Source: Daphnia carinata (taxonomy: Eukaryota > Arthropoda > Branchiopoda > Diplostraca > Daphniidae). Taken from it: 64,000 nt of DNA. The stretch covers positions 8,110,446-8,174,445 of the forward strand of contig NC_081338.1 of the NCBI RefSeq assembly GCF_022539665.2, read 5' to 3'. Shown one piece after another: positions 40,011 through 48,676 of this stretch. Below the pieces are notes generated by a model. It had not been told where the DNA came from. It did not search any database and saw nothing but the letters and a program-made list of their open reading frames with translations. A program made the position numbers and the translations under genes. How positions within the stretch are numbered: position 1 is the first letter of the stretch; each line of letters begins with the position of its first letter.

Positions 40011-41305
40011 TCCAGTCTCAGCCCATTAGAAACTAACTCAAGGATCCAAGGATCAGCTGATATTTTGAACCAATTCATTTTGAAGGCTGATATCCTACCC
40101 CCTATCGCAACTTCCGAACCAGATGGGGAGAGCGGTCTGCCGATGTTTGATTTAACGATAGACACGTACCTTCCCCTGTTGTTGAAGTGTCTTGGTGTCC
40201 CGGCACTCTGCTGGGTAGTGTTGTACTCGACTGCGCTGCGTTCTCCGCCGAGTCTAGCCGAGGGGGTGTTGGCCTCTCCCACTTGTGTGTTGTTGAACGA
40301 CGAACCCTGCTGGGCGTCGGTGGATTCAAAGCGATGGCTGGTGGATTGACCCGACGGCCTATTGTTGTGCCCATCAGGATGGCGAAATTGATGTCCGCCA
40401 TTGCGGTAAGGTTGCCCTGACAGGCGTTGAACCGGTTGAAGATTGCTTAGCATGGTCTGTTGTTGTGAATACCTCACCATAGATTTTACGAAAGATTTTC
40501 CAAAAAGAGAACTAGCCTCCTTGGTGTTAAAGTTGTCCTGATCGTCGAGGAGGTAGAGGTATGAAGGGCTAGTCTGCCTGAGTACATTCTTTCTTCGCTG
40601 TTGAGTAACCTCGTGAAAGGAATCCCCCAGCAATTGAATAGCTACACTAATCGCTTCGCGGTGAGAGTCGTCATCAAGTTTCTCATTAGACAAAAAAAGA
40701 AGTGGTTGTGCTGCCTCTAAGATCTTTTGCTGTACGCAGTACAAAACCCTCTCGTTGTGATCGATCGTGTTCTTTGAAGCCGACGATCCTTTAACTTGCT
40801 TGAGGCGTTGGTAGAGAGCGTCGTCCAAGGAAGGGCATTTAAACGCGGTTGAGCGCTTTTTAAAGGAAGCCAGGTAACGCCCCTTAGTTACCTTAGAATT
40901 TGCTGCGCCTACTCCCCTAAAAAAGGGGCGTAGCAGTCTCTTTCCTCTACTCTTTGACAATTTGAATTTTACAACCGCATCCTCGTTTTTATGTCGTTTC
41001 CCTGCCCTCGGGTTTTGATCTTTCTCTTCATCCCTTGGACGCCTTTTCCTCTCTCCTTCCAATGGAACTTTTGGGTCCTGGGGAATCTCGGGAGCCGGCG
41101 AAAGGTCCCGATCTGGATCGGCTAACCCCAGGGCGTCGGCCTCTTCTTCTCTTTGAATGTCTGGAGTAACGTCCCTATGAACTAGACCGTGGGGGCTTAC
41201 TCTAACTCTAGCCGTGCTGATTCTCAATCTCCTAGATGAGCCACGAGACGACACATCACTATCACTTGAACTTTCTGAGCTGGAACTAGAGCTAGGATCA
41301 GACAT
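39923..41305 (-). CDS. DIRS Gag-like ORF running into RT N-terminus
   Basis: 460 codons from ATG 41305. A serine-rich acidic start is followed by a basic NLS-like region (KRRPRDEEKD, GKRHK), a helical middle part and a glycine/glutamine-rich tail. The last 60 codons (GGRISAFKMNWFKISADPW...) resemble the N-terminus of DIRS RT rather than Gag. This suggests that Gag and RT were joined or overlap, with a frame change before 39960. Confidence 0.7.
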   Translation of the reverse strand: MSDPSSSSSSESSSDSDVSSRGSSRRLRISTARVRVSPHGLVHRDVTPDIQREEEADALGLADPDRDLSPAPEIPQDPKVPLEGERKRRPRDEEKDQNPRAGKRHKNEDAVVKFKLSKSRGKRLLRPFFRGVGAANSKVTKGRYLASFKKRSTAFKCPSLDDALYQRLKQVKGSSASKNTIDHNERVLYCVQQKILEAAQPLLFLSNEKLDDDSHREAISVAIQLLGDSFHEVTQQRRKNVLRQTSPSYLYLLDDQDNFNTKEASSLFGKSFVKSMVRYSQQQTMLSNLQPVQRLSGQPYRNGGHQFRHPDGHNNRPSGQSTSHRFESTDAQQGSSFNNTQVGEANTPSARLGGERSAVEYNTTQQSAGTPRHFNNRGRYVSIVKSNIGRPLSPSGSEVAIGGRISAFKMNWFKISADPWILELVSNGLRLEFYSTPTQENVPNNAALGPSHWAQEIRGL

Positions 41306-41417
41306 GACTATGCTGTAACAGAGCTAGAAAAGGTCTGAGGCCAAAGGGTTGCCAACCCTCCCTCCTAAACTACCTTTTTTTTGTCTGCTGTAAAAGAGCT
41401 GTAGAATACAAGGTCGA

Positions 41418-41450
41418 CACAGTTCAGGTCGAACGAACATTCGACTACAA
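41418..41450 (-). repeat. DIRS inverted terminal repeat, right
   Basis: 33 bp ending ATTCGACTACAA, followed directly by the array sequence tagccatg. Confidence 0.95.
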
Positions 41451-41554
41451 TAGCCATGATTTCGGCTGAGTTCACGATCGTTCAGACATGAACCCTGCCT
41501 TACGAGGGACAGGGGATTGTCGTTCTAACTTAGTTGACGTTGAAATGTTGGACG

Positions 41555-41589
41555 TGGCTCATTTGACGAGTAGTGTCATTCTCGCCGAG
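41555..41589 (+). pseudogene. tRNA-Pro 5'-half relic (present in every unit)
   Basis: Aligns without gaps to the first half of tRNA-Pro, including 4 bases upstream, with about 32 of 43 matches, and lacks the T arm. A T8 run starts 4 bases later. The same sequence recurs at +67 in all 14 units. Confidence 0.6.
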
Positions 41590-41869
41590 ATGTTTTTTTT
41601 CTGGAGCTCTCTGTTTCTCGCTTGTTGTTTTTGCATCCTTCCTTTGTTGTTTTCGGTCGTTTCCCGCCGTAGAATATCTGACATTCTTGTGATAGCCGTC
41701 CCTTCAATAACGCATTCCCGGCAGCCGAGAGAGGCTTTGTTCATACTGTATGATGCAGGCCCACCTTTTGTCATTTCCGCATAGTTTAAAAACTTGCCAG
41801 GACAAATCAAGCATTTTCAGCTCTGTCTTGCTGTCGCTCTAATTTTGCGATCGCGGAAATTTGATACGG

Positions 41870-41941
41870 GGCTCATTGGTCTAGTGGTATGATTCTCGCT
41901 TAGGGTGCGAGAGGCCCCGGGTTCAATTCCCGGATGAGCCC
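41870..41941 (+). tRNA. tRNA-Pro-AGG: tRNA-Pro(AGG), unit 1
   Basis: 72 nt. The 7-bp acceptor GGCTCAT/ATGAGCC, anticodon arm CTCGC-TTAGGGT-GCGAG and T arm CCGGG-TTCAATT-CCCGG are complete, with G18G19 present. Position 47 is C. Decodes proline CCU, and CCC via A34 editing. The 5' flank is gatacgg. No T4 terminator lies before tRNA-Ala 26 nt downstream. Confidence 0.95.
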
Positions 41942-41967
41942 GGCTCTAACGGAGCACTCGTTCTAAT

Positions 41968-42040
41968 GGGGATGTAGCTCAGATGGTAGAGCGCTCGCTT
42001 AGCATGCGAGAAGTACGGGGATCGATACCCTGCATCTCCA
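41968..42040 (+). tRNA. tRNA-Ala-AGC: tRNA-Ala(AGC), unit 1
   Basis: 73 nt. Acceptor GGGGATG/CATCTCC (one G-U), anticodon arm CTCGC-TTAGCAT-GCGAG, T arm CGGGG-ATCGATA-CCCTG with A54. The first downstream T4 is at 42132-42135. 3' flank gtacttt. Confidence 0.95.
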
Positions 42041-42275
42041 GTACTTTCACATATGTTTAAGTGAAGATTTCTCACTTATTAGTTGAATGTTGGCAATGGC
42101 GAAGGATATAGGCAAGCTTGAAAGTTGATGCTTTTCCTCACAAATGTTTCGGCAATGGCATTACATCGAAGATACACGAACTTGGTACACCTCTACCTGC
42201 CAAAAGAGAGAATTTCGCTTTTTAAATCTGCACGAAGCAAAACGGGCACTAAACACTACTCGTTGATTGGTAATG

Positions 42276-42347
42276 TTCCCATACCGGGAATCGAACCCGA
42301 GCCTCCTGGGTGAAAGCCAGGTATCCTAGCCACTAGACCATATGGGA
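42276..42347 (-). tRNA. tRNA-Glu-TTC: tRNA-Glu(TTC), unit 1
   Basis: 72 nt. Acceptor TCCCATA/TATGGGA, anticodon loop CTTTCAC, T loop TTCGATT, discriminator A. The nearest T4 on its strand is at 42239-42242. 3' flank on plus: ggtaatg. Confidence 0.95.
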
Positions 42348-42351
42348 TGGT

Positions 42352-42424
42352 TGCCGAAACCCGGGATCGAACCAGGGACCTTTAGATCTTCAGTCTAACG
42401 CTCTCCCAACTGAGCTATTTCGGC
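42352..42424 (-). tRNA. tRNA-Phe-GAA: tRNA-Phe(GAA), unit 1
   Basis: 73 nt. Acceptor GCCGAAA/TTTCGGC, anticodon arm AGACT-GAAGATCT context with GAA, T arm CCTGG/CCGGG type. It ends 4 nt before tRNA-Glu, so the two are probably one transcript. 5' flank on plus: acacaacaa. Confidence 0.95.
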
Positions 42425-42911
42425 ACACAACAATATCTTCCAAGTCTTGTGGATTGCAGCACAAGAAAATGTTCTTGTCACAGCAATTACAATAGCCATG
42501 ATTTCGGCTGAGTTCACGATCGTTCAGACATGAACCCTGCCTTACGAGGGACAGGGGATTGTCGTTCTAACTTAGTTGACGTTGAAATGTTGGACGTGGC
42601 TCATTTGACGAGTAGTGTCATTCTCGCCGAGATGTTTTTTTTCTGGAGCTCTCTGTTTCTCGCTTGTTGTTTTTGCATCCTTCCTTTGTTGTTTTCGGTC
42701 GTTTCCCGCCGTAGAATATCTGACATTCTTGTGATAGCCGTCCCTTCAATAACGCATTCCCGGCAGCCGAGAGAGGCTTTGTTCATACTGTATGATGCAG
42801 GCCCACCTTTTGTCATTTCCGCATAGTTTAAAAACTTGCCAGGACAAATCAAGCATTTTCAGCTCTGTCTTGCTGTCGCTCTAATTTTGCGATCGCGGAA
42901 ATTTGAGACGT

Positions 42912-42983
42912 GGCTCATTGGTCTAGTGGTATGATTCTCGCTTAGGGTGCGAGAGGCCCCGGGTTCAATTCCCGGATGAGCCC
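42912..42983 (+). tRNA. tRNA-Pro-AGG: tRNA-Pro(AGG), unit 2
   Basis: As unit 1 (C47); 5' flank gagacgt; following spacer ends ttgttgcata. Confidence 0.95.
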
Positions 42984-43009
42984 GGCTCTAAAGGAGCACT
43001 TGTTGCATA

Positions 43010-43082
43010 GGGGATGTAGCTCAGATGGTAGAGCGCTCGCTTAGCATGCGAGAAGTACGGGGATCGATACCCTGCATCTCCA
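43010..43082 (+). tRNA. tRNA-Ala-AGC: tRNA-Ala(AGC), unit 2
   Basis: Gene unchanged; 3' flank tcacttt. Confidence 0.95.
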
Positions 43083-43317
43083 TCACTTTCACATATGTTT
43101 AAGTGAAGATTTCTCACTTATTAGTTGAATGTTGGCAATGGCGAAGGATATAGGCAAGCTTGAAAGTTGATGCTTTTCCTCACAAATGTTTCGGCAATGG
43201 CATTACATCGAAGATACACGAACTTGGTACACCTCTACCTGCCAAAAGAGAGAATTTCGCTTTTTAAATCTGCACGAAGCAAAACGGGCACTAAACACTA
43301 CTCGTTGATTGGTAATG

Positions 43318-43389
43318 TTCCCATACCGGGAATCGAACCCGAGCCTCCTGGGTGAAAGCCAGGTATCCTAGCCACTAGACCATATGGGA
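43318..43389 (-). tRNA. tRNA-Glu-TTC: tRNA-Glu(TTC), unit 2
   Basis: Gene unchanged; 3' flank ggtaatg on plus. Confidence 0.95.
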
Positions 43390-43393
43390 TGGT

Positions 43394-43466
43394 TGCCGAA
43401 ACCCGGGATCGAACCAGGGACCTTTAGATCTTCAGTCTAACGCTCTCCCAGCTGAGCTATTTCGGC
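43394..43466 (-). tRNA. tRNA-Phe-GAA: tRNA-Phe(GAA), unit 2
   Basis: D-loop variant (cccagctgag on plus); 5' flank atataacaa. Confidence 0.95.
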
Positions 43467-43953
43467 ATATAACAATATCTTCCAAGTCTTGTGGATTGCA
43501 GCACAAGAAAATGTTCTTGTCACAGCAATTACAATAGCCATGATTTCGGCTGAGTTCACGATCGTTCAGACATGAACCCTGCCTTACGAGGGACAGGGGA
43601 TTGTCGTTCTAACTTAGTTGACGTTGAAATGTTGGACGTGGCTCATTTGACGAGTAGTGTCATTCTCGCCGAGATGTTTTTTTTCTGGAGCTCTCTGTTT
43701 CTCGCTTGTTGTTTTTGCATCCTTCCTTTGTTGTTTTCGGTCGTTTCCCGCCGTAGAATATCTGACATTCTTGTGATAGCCGTCCCTTCAATAACGCATT
43801 CCCGGCAGCCGAGAGAGGCTTTGTTCATACTGTATGATGCAGGCCCACCTTTTGTCATTTCCGCATAGTTTAAAAACTTGCCAGGACAAATCAAGCATTT
43901 TCAGCTCTGTCTTGCTGTCGCTCTAATTTTGCGATCGCGGAAATTTGATACGT

Positions 43954-44025
43954 GGCTCATTGGTCTAGTCGTATGATTCTCGCTTAGGGTGCGAGAGGTC
44001 CCGGGTTCAATTCCCGGATGAGCCC
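43954..44025 (+). tRNA. tRNA-Pro-AGG: tRNA-Pro(AGG), unit 3, G18 changed
   Basis: TAGTCGT replaces TAGTGGT, so the G18 to T-loop contact is lost; T47. May be poorly functional. Confidence 0.85.
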
Positions 44026-44051
44026 GGCTCTAAAGGAGCACTTGTTGCATA

Positions 44052-44124
44052 GGGGATGTAGCTCAGATGGTAGAGCGCTCGCTTAGCATGCGAGAAGTAC
44101 GGGGATCGATACCCTGCATCTCCA
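44052..44124 (+). tRNA. tRNA-Ala-AGC: tRNA-Ala(AGC), unit 3
   Basis: Gene unchanged; 3' flank gcacttt. Confidence 0.95.
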
Positions 44125-44359
44125 GCACTTTCACATATGTTTAAGTGAAGATTTCTCACTTATTAGTTGAATGTTGGCAATGGCGAAGGATATAGGCAAG
44201 CTTGAAAGTTGATGCTTTTCCTCACAAATGTTTCGGCAATGGCATTACATCGAAGATACACGAACTTGGTACACCTCTACCTGCCAAAAGAGAGAATTTC
44301 GCTTTTTAAATCTGCACGAAGCAAAACGGGCACTAAACACTACTCGTTGATTGGTAATG

Positions 44360-44431
44360 TTCCCATACCGGGAATCGAACCCGAGCCTCCTGGGTGAAAG
44401 CCAGGTATCCTAGCCACTAGACCATATGGGA
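44360..44431 (-). tRNA. tRNA-Glu-TTC: tRNA-Glu(TTC), unit 3
   Basis: Gene unchanged; 3' flank ggtaatg. Confidence 0.95.
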
Positions 44432-44435
44432 TGGT

Positions 44436-44508
44436 TGCCGAAACCCGGGATCGAACCAGGGACCTTTAGATCTTCAGTCTAACGCTCTCCCAACTGAGCT
44501 ATTTCGGC
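44436..44508 (-). tRNA. tRNA-Phe-GAA: tRNA-Phe(GAA), unit 3
   Basis: Main D-loop form; 5' flank acataacaa. Confidence 0.95.
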
Positions 44509-44995
44509 ACATAACAATATCTTCCAAGTCTTGTGGATTGCAGCACAAGAAAATGTTCTTGTCACAGCAATTACAATAGCCATGATTTCGGCTGAGTTCA
44601 CGATCGTTCAGACATGAACCCTGCCTTACGAGGGACAGGGGATTGTCGTTCTAACTTAGTTGACGTTGAAATGTTGGACGTGGCTCATTTGACGAGTAGT
44701 GTCATTCTCGCCGAGATGTTTTTTTTCTGGAGCTCTCTGTTTCTCGCTTGTTGTTTTTGCATCCTTCCTTTGTTGTTTTCGGTCGTTTCCCGCCGTAGAA
44801 TATCTGACATTCTTGTGATAGCCGTCCCTTCAATAACGCATTCCCGGCAGCCGAGAGAGGCTTTGTTCATACTGTATGATGCAGGCCCACCTTTTGTCAT
44901 TTCCGCATAGTTTAAAAACTTGCCAGGACAAATCAAGCATTTTCAGCTCTGTCTTGCTGTCGCTCTAATTTTGCGATCGCGGAAATTTGATACGG

Positions 44996-45067
44996 GGCTC
45001 ATTGGTCTAGTGGTATGATTCTCGCTTAGGGTGCGAGAGGCCCCGGGTTCAATTCCCGGATGAGCCC
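44996..45067 (+). tRNA. tRNA-Pro-AGG: tRNA-Pro(AGG), unit 4
   Basis: C47; 5' flank gatacgg as in unit 1; spacer type ctaacggagcactcg. Confidence 0.95.
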
Positions 45068-45093
45068 GGCTCTAACGGAGCACTCGTTCTAAT

Positions 45094-45166
45094 GGGGATG
45101 TAGCTCAGATGGTAGAGCGCTCGCTTAGCATGCGAGAAGTACGGGGATCGATACCCTGCATCTCCA
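45094..45166 (+). tRNA. tRNA-Ala-AGC: tRNA-Ala(AGC), unit 4
   Basis: 3' flank gtactct. Confidence 0.95.
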
Positions 45167-45401
45167 GTACTCTCACATATGTTTAAGTGAAGATTTCTCA
45201 CTTATTAGTTGAATGTTGGCAATGGCGAAGGATATAGGCAAGCTTGAAAGTTGATGCTTTTCCTCACAAATGTTTCGGCAATGGCATTACATCGAAGATA
45301 CACGAACTTGGTACACCTCTACCTGCCAAAAGAGAGAATTTCGCTTTTTAAATCTGCACGAAGCAAAACGGGCACTAAACACTACTCGTTGATTGGTAAT
45401 G

Positions 45402-45473
45402 TTCCCATACCGGGAATCGAACCCGAGCCTCCTGGGTGAAAGCCAGGTATCCTAGCCACTAGACCATATGGGA
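45402..45473 (-). tRNA. tRNA-Glu-TTC: tRNA-Glu(TTC), unit 4
   Basis: 3' flank ggtaatg. Confidence 0.95.
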
Positions 45474-45477
45474 TGGT

Positions 45478-45550
45478 TGCCGAAACCCGGGATCGAACCA
45501 GGGACCTTTAGATCTTCAGTCTAACGCTCTCCCAACTGAGCTATTTCGGC
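45478..45550 (-). tRNA. tRNA-Phe-GAA: tRNA-Phe(GAA), unit 4
   Basis: 5' flank acacaacaa. Confidence 0.95.
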
Positions 45551-46037
45551 ACACAACAATATCTTCCAAGTCTTGTGGATTGCAGCACAAGAAAATGTTC
45601 TTGTCACAGCAATTACAATAGCCATGATTTCGGCTGAGTTCACGATCGTTCAGACATGAACCCTGCCTTACGAGGGACAGGGGATTGTCGTTCTAACTTA
45701 GTTGACGTTGAAATGTTGGACGTGGCTCATTTGACGAGTAGTGTCATTCTCGCCGAGATGTTTTTTTTCTGGAGCTCTCTGTTTCTCGCTTGTTGTTTTT
45801 GCATCCTTCCTTTGTTGTTTTCGGTCGTTTCCCGCCGTAGAATATCTGACATTCTTGTGATAGCCGTCCCTTCAATAACGCATTCCCGGCAGCCGAGAGA
45901 GGCTTTGTTCATACTGTATGATGCAGGCCCACCTTTTGTCATTTCCGCATAGTTTAAAAACTTGCCAGGACAAATCAAGCATTTTCAGCTCTGTCTTGCT
46001 GTCGCTCTAATTTTGCGATCGCGGAAATTTGATACGT

Positions 46038-46109
46038 GGCTCATTGGTCTAGTGGTATGATTCTCGCTTAGGGTGCGAGAGGCCCCGGGTTCAATTCCCG
46101 GATGAGCCC
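46038..46109 (+). tRNA. tRNA-Pro-AGG: tRNA-Pro(AGG), unit 5
   Basis: C47; 5' flank gatacgt; spacer as unit 1. Confidence 0.95.
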
Positions 46110-46135
46110 GGCTCTAACGGAGCACTCGTTCTAAT

Positions 46136-46208
46136 GGGGATGTAGCTCAGATGGTAGAGCGCTCGCTTAGCATGCGAGAAGTACGGGGATCGATACCCTG
46201 CATCTCCA
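46136..46208 (+). tRNA. tRNA-Ala-AGC: tRNA-Ala(AGC), unit 5
   Basis: 3' flank gtaattt. Confidence 0.95.
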
Positions 46209-46443
46209 GTAATTTCACATATGTTTAAGTGAAGATTTCTCACTTATTAGTTGAATGTTGGCAATGGCGAAGGATATAGGCAAGCTTGAAAGTTGATGCT
46301 TTTCCTCACAAATGTTTCGGCAATGGCATTACATCGAAGATACACGAACTTGGTACACCTCTACCTGCCAAAAGAGAGAATTTCGCTTTTTAAATCTGCA
46401 CGAAGCAAAACGGGCACTAAACACTACTCGTTGATTGTTTTGG

Positions 46444-46515
46444 TTCCCATACCGGGAATCGAACCCGAGCCTCCTGGGTGAAAGCCAGGTATCCTAGCCA
46501 CTAGACCATATGGGA
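46444..46515 (-). tRNA. tRNA-Glu-TTC: tRNA-Glu(TTC), unit 5
   Basis: 3' flank on plus is gttttgg. Confidence 0.95.
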
Positions 46516-46519
46516 TGGT

Positions 46520-46592
46520 TGCCGAAACCCGGGATCGAACCAGGGACCTTTAGATCTTCAGTCTAACGCTCTCCCAGCTGAGCTATTTCGGC
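46520..46592 (-). tRNA. tRNA-Phe-GAA: tRNA-Phe(GAA), unit 5
   Basis: D-loop variant cagctgag; 5' flank atataacta. Confidence 0.95.
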
Positions 46593-47079
46593 ATATAACT
46601 ATATCTTCCAAGTCTTGTGGATTGCAGCACAAGAAAATGTTCTTGTCACAGCAATTACAATAGCCATGATTTCGGCTGAGTTCACGATCGTTCAGACATG
46701 AACCCTGCCTTACGAGGGACAGGGGATTGTCGTTCTAACTTAGTTGACGTTGAAATGTTGGACGTGGCTCATTTGACGAGTAGTGTCATTCTCGCCGAGA
46801 TGTTTTTTTTCTGGAGCTCTCTGTTTCTCGCTTGTTGTTTTTGCATCCTTCCTTTGTTGTTTTCGGTCGTTTCCCGCCGTAGAATATCTGACATTCTTGT
46901 GATAGCCGTCCCTTCAATAACGCATTCCCGGCAGCCGAGAGAGGCTTTGTTCATACTGTATGATGCAGGCCCACCTTTTGTCATTTCCGCATAGTTTAAA
47001 AACTTGCCAGGACAAATCAAGCATTTTCAGCTCTGTCTTGCTGTCGCTCTAATTTTGCGATCGCGGAAATTTGAGACGT

Positions 47080-47151
47080 GGCTCATTGGTCTAGTGGTAT
47101 GATTCTCGCTTAGGGTGCGAGAGGTCCCGGGTTCAATTCCCGGATGAGCCC
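47080..47151 (+). tRNA. tRNA-Pro-AGG: tRNA-Pro(AGG), unit 6
   Basis: T47; following spacer ends cttgctgaaat. Confidence 0.95.
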
Positions 47152-47177
47152 GGCTCTAAAGGAGCACTTGCTGAAAT

Positions 47178-47250
47178 GGGGATGTAGCTCAGATGGTAGA
47201 GCGCTCGCTTAGCATGCGAGAAGTACGGGGATCGATACCCTGCATCTCCA
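47178..47250 (+). tRNA. tRNA-Ala-AGC: tRNA-Ala(AGC), unit 6
   Basis: 3' flank gtaagtt. Confidence 0.95.
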
Positions 47251-47485
47251 GTAAGTTCACATATGTTTAAGTGAAGATTTCTCACTTATTAGTTGAATGT
47301 TGGCAATGGCGAAGGATATAGGCAAGCTTGAAAGTTGATGCTTTTCCTCACAAATGTTTCGGCAATGGCATTACATCGAAGATACACGAACTTGGTACAC
47401 CTCTACCTGCCAAAAGAGAGAATTTCGCTTTTTAAATCTGCACGAAGCAAAACGGGCACTAAACACTACTCGTTGATTGGTAATG

Positions 47486-47557
47486 TTCCCATACCGGGAA
47501 TCGAACCCGAGCCTCCTGGGTGAAAGCCAGGTATCCTAGCCACTAGACCATATGGGA
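47486..47557 (-). tRNA. tRNA-Glu-TTC: tRNA-Glu(TTC), unit 6
   Basis: 3' flank ggtaatg. Confidence 0.95.
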
Positions 47558-47561
47558 TGGT

Positions 47562-47634
47562 TGCCGAAACCCGGGATCGAACCAGGGACCTTTAGATCTT
47601 CAGTCTAACGCTCTCCCAACTGAGCTATTTCGGC
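47562..47634 (-). tRNA. tRNA-Phe-GAA: tRNA-Phe(GAA), unit 6
   Basis: 5' flank acacaacaa. Confidence 0.95.
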
Positions 47635-48121
47635 ACACAACAATATCTTCCAAGTCTTGTGGATTGCAGCACAAGAAAATGTTCTTGTCACAGCAATTAC
47701 AATAGCCATGATTTCGGCTGAGTTCACGATCGTTCAGACATGAACCCTGCCTTACGAGGGACAGGGGATTGTCGTTCTAACTTAGTTGACGTTGAAATGT
47801 TGGACGTGGCTCATTTGACGAGTAGTGTCATTCTCGCCGAGATGTTTTTTTTCTGGAGCTCTCTGTTTCTCGCTTGTTGTTTTTGCATCCTTCCTTTGTT
47901 GTTTTCGGTCGTTTCCCGCCGTAGAATATCTGACATTCTTGTGATAGCCGTCCCTTCAATAACGCATTCCCGGCAGCCGAGAGAGGCTTTGTTCATACTG
48001 TATGATGCAGGCCCACCTTTTGTCATTTCCGCATAGTTTAAAAACTTGCCAGGACAAATCAAGCATTTTCAGCTCTGTCTTGCTGTCGCTCTAATTTTGC
48101 GATCGCGGAAATTTGAGACGT

Positions 48122-48193
48122 GGCTCATTGGTCTAGTGGTATGATTCTCGCTTAGGGTGCGAGAGGCCCCGGGTTCAATTCCCGGATGAGCCC
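48122..48193 (+). tRNA. tRNA-Pro-AGG: tRNA-Pro(AGG), unit 7
   Basis: C47; spacer ends ttgttgcata. Confidence 0.95.
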
Positions 48194-48219
48194 GGCTCTA
48201 AAGGAGCACTTGTTGCATA

Positions 48220-48292
48220 GGGGATGTAGCTCAGATGGTAGAGCGCTCGCTTAGCATGCGAGAAGTACGGGGATCGATACCCTGCATCTCCA
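48220..48292 (+). tRNA. tRNA-Ala-AGC: tRNA-Ala(AGC), unit 7
   Basis: 3' flank gtaagtt. Confidence 0.95.
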
Positions 48293-48527
48293 GTAAGTTC
48301 ACATATGTTTAAGTGAAGATTTCTCACTTATTAGTTGAATGTTGGCAATGGCGAAGGATATAGGCAAGCTTGAAAGTTGATGCTTTTCCTCACAAATGTT
48401 TCGGCAATGGCATTACATCGAAGATACACGAACTTGGTACACCTCTACCTGCCAAAAGAGAGAATTTCGCTTTTTAAATCTGCACGAAGCAAAACGGGCA
48501 CTAAACACTACTCGTTGATTGTTTTGG

Positions 48528-48599
48528 TTCCCATACCGGGAATCGAACCCGAGCCTCCTGGGTGAAAGCCAGGTATCCTAGCCACTAGACCATATGGGA
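48528..48599 (-). tRNA. tRNA-Glu-TTC: tRNA-Glu(TTC), unit 7
   Basis: 3' flank gttttgg. Confidence 0.95.
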
Positions 48600-48603
48600 T
48601 GGT

Positions 48604-48676
48604 TGCCGAAACCCGGGATCGAACCAGGGACCTTTAGATCTTCAGTCTAACGCTCTCCCAACTGAGCTATTTCGGC
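48604..48676 (-). tRNA. tRNA-Phe-GAA: tRNA-Phe(GAA), unit 7
   Basis: 5' flank acacaacaa. Confidence 0.95.

Larger units (their letters stand above)
37330..41450 (-). mobile_element. DIRS-type element with tyrosine recombinase, 4.1 kb
   Basis: 33-bp inverted terminal repeats (37330-37362, 41418-41450) enclose, on minus, gag, RT, RNase H and a tyrosine recombinase. Integrase and aspartic protease are absent, which defines the DIRS order. The flanks read ttacaa at 37002 and tagccatg at 41451; empty units read attacaatagcc, so no target bases were duplicated or lost, as known for tyrosine-recombinase retrotransposons. I see no methyltransferase domain and did not find an internal complementary region. 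Confidence 0.9.

Noticed and set aside
41488-41784. A 98-codon open frame repeated in every unit (and an 83-codon one on the other strand)
   Set aside because: Repetition comes from the tandem array, not selection. In the copies at 21963 and 49824 a shorter T-run shifts the frame, and neither frame has a recognisable domain. The region contains a tRNA relic and is probably non-coding.
41968-42040. A54 in the T loop of tRNA-Ala (ATCGATA) as a sign of an abnormal or initiator-like tRNA
   Set aside because: The same T loop is normal in tRNA-Ala(AGC) of insects and nematodes; the anticodon and other features are ordinary.
42060-42275. A further RNA gene (snRNA, SL RNA, 5S) in the Ala-Glu spacer
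   Set aside because: I compared it by eye with U1, U2, U4, U5, U6, 5S and nematode SL sequences and saw no match; no A/B box pair beyond the tRNAs.
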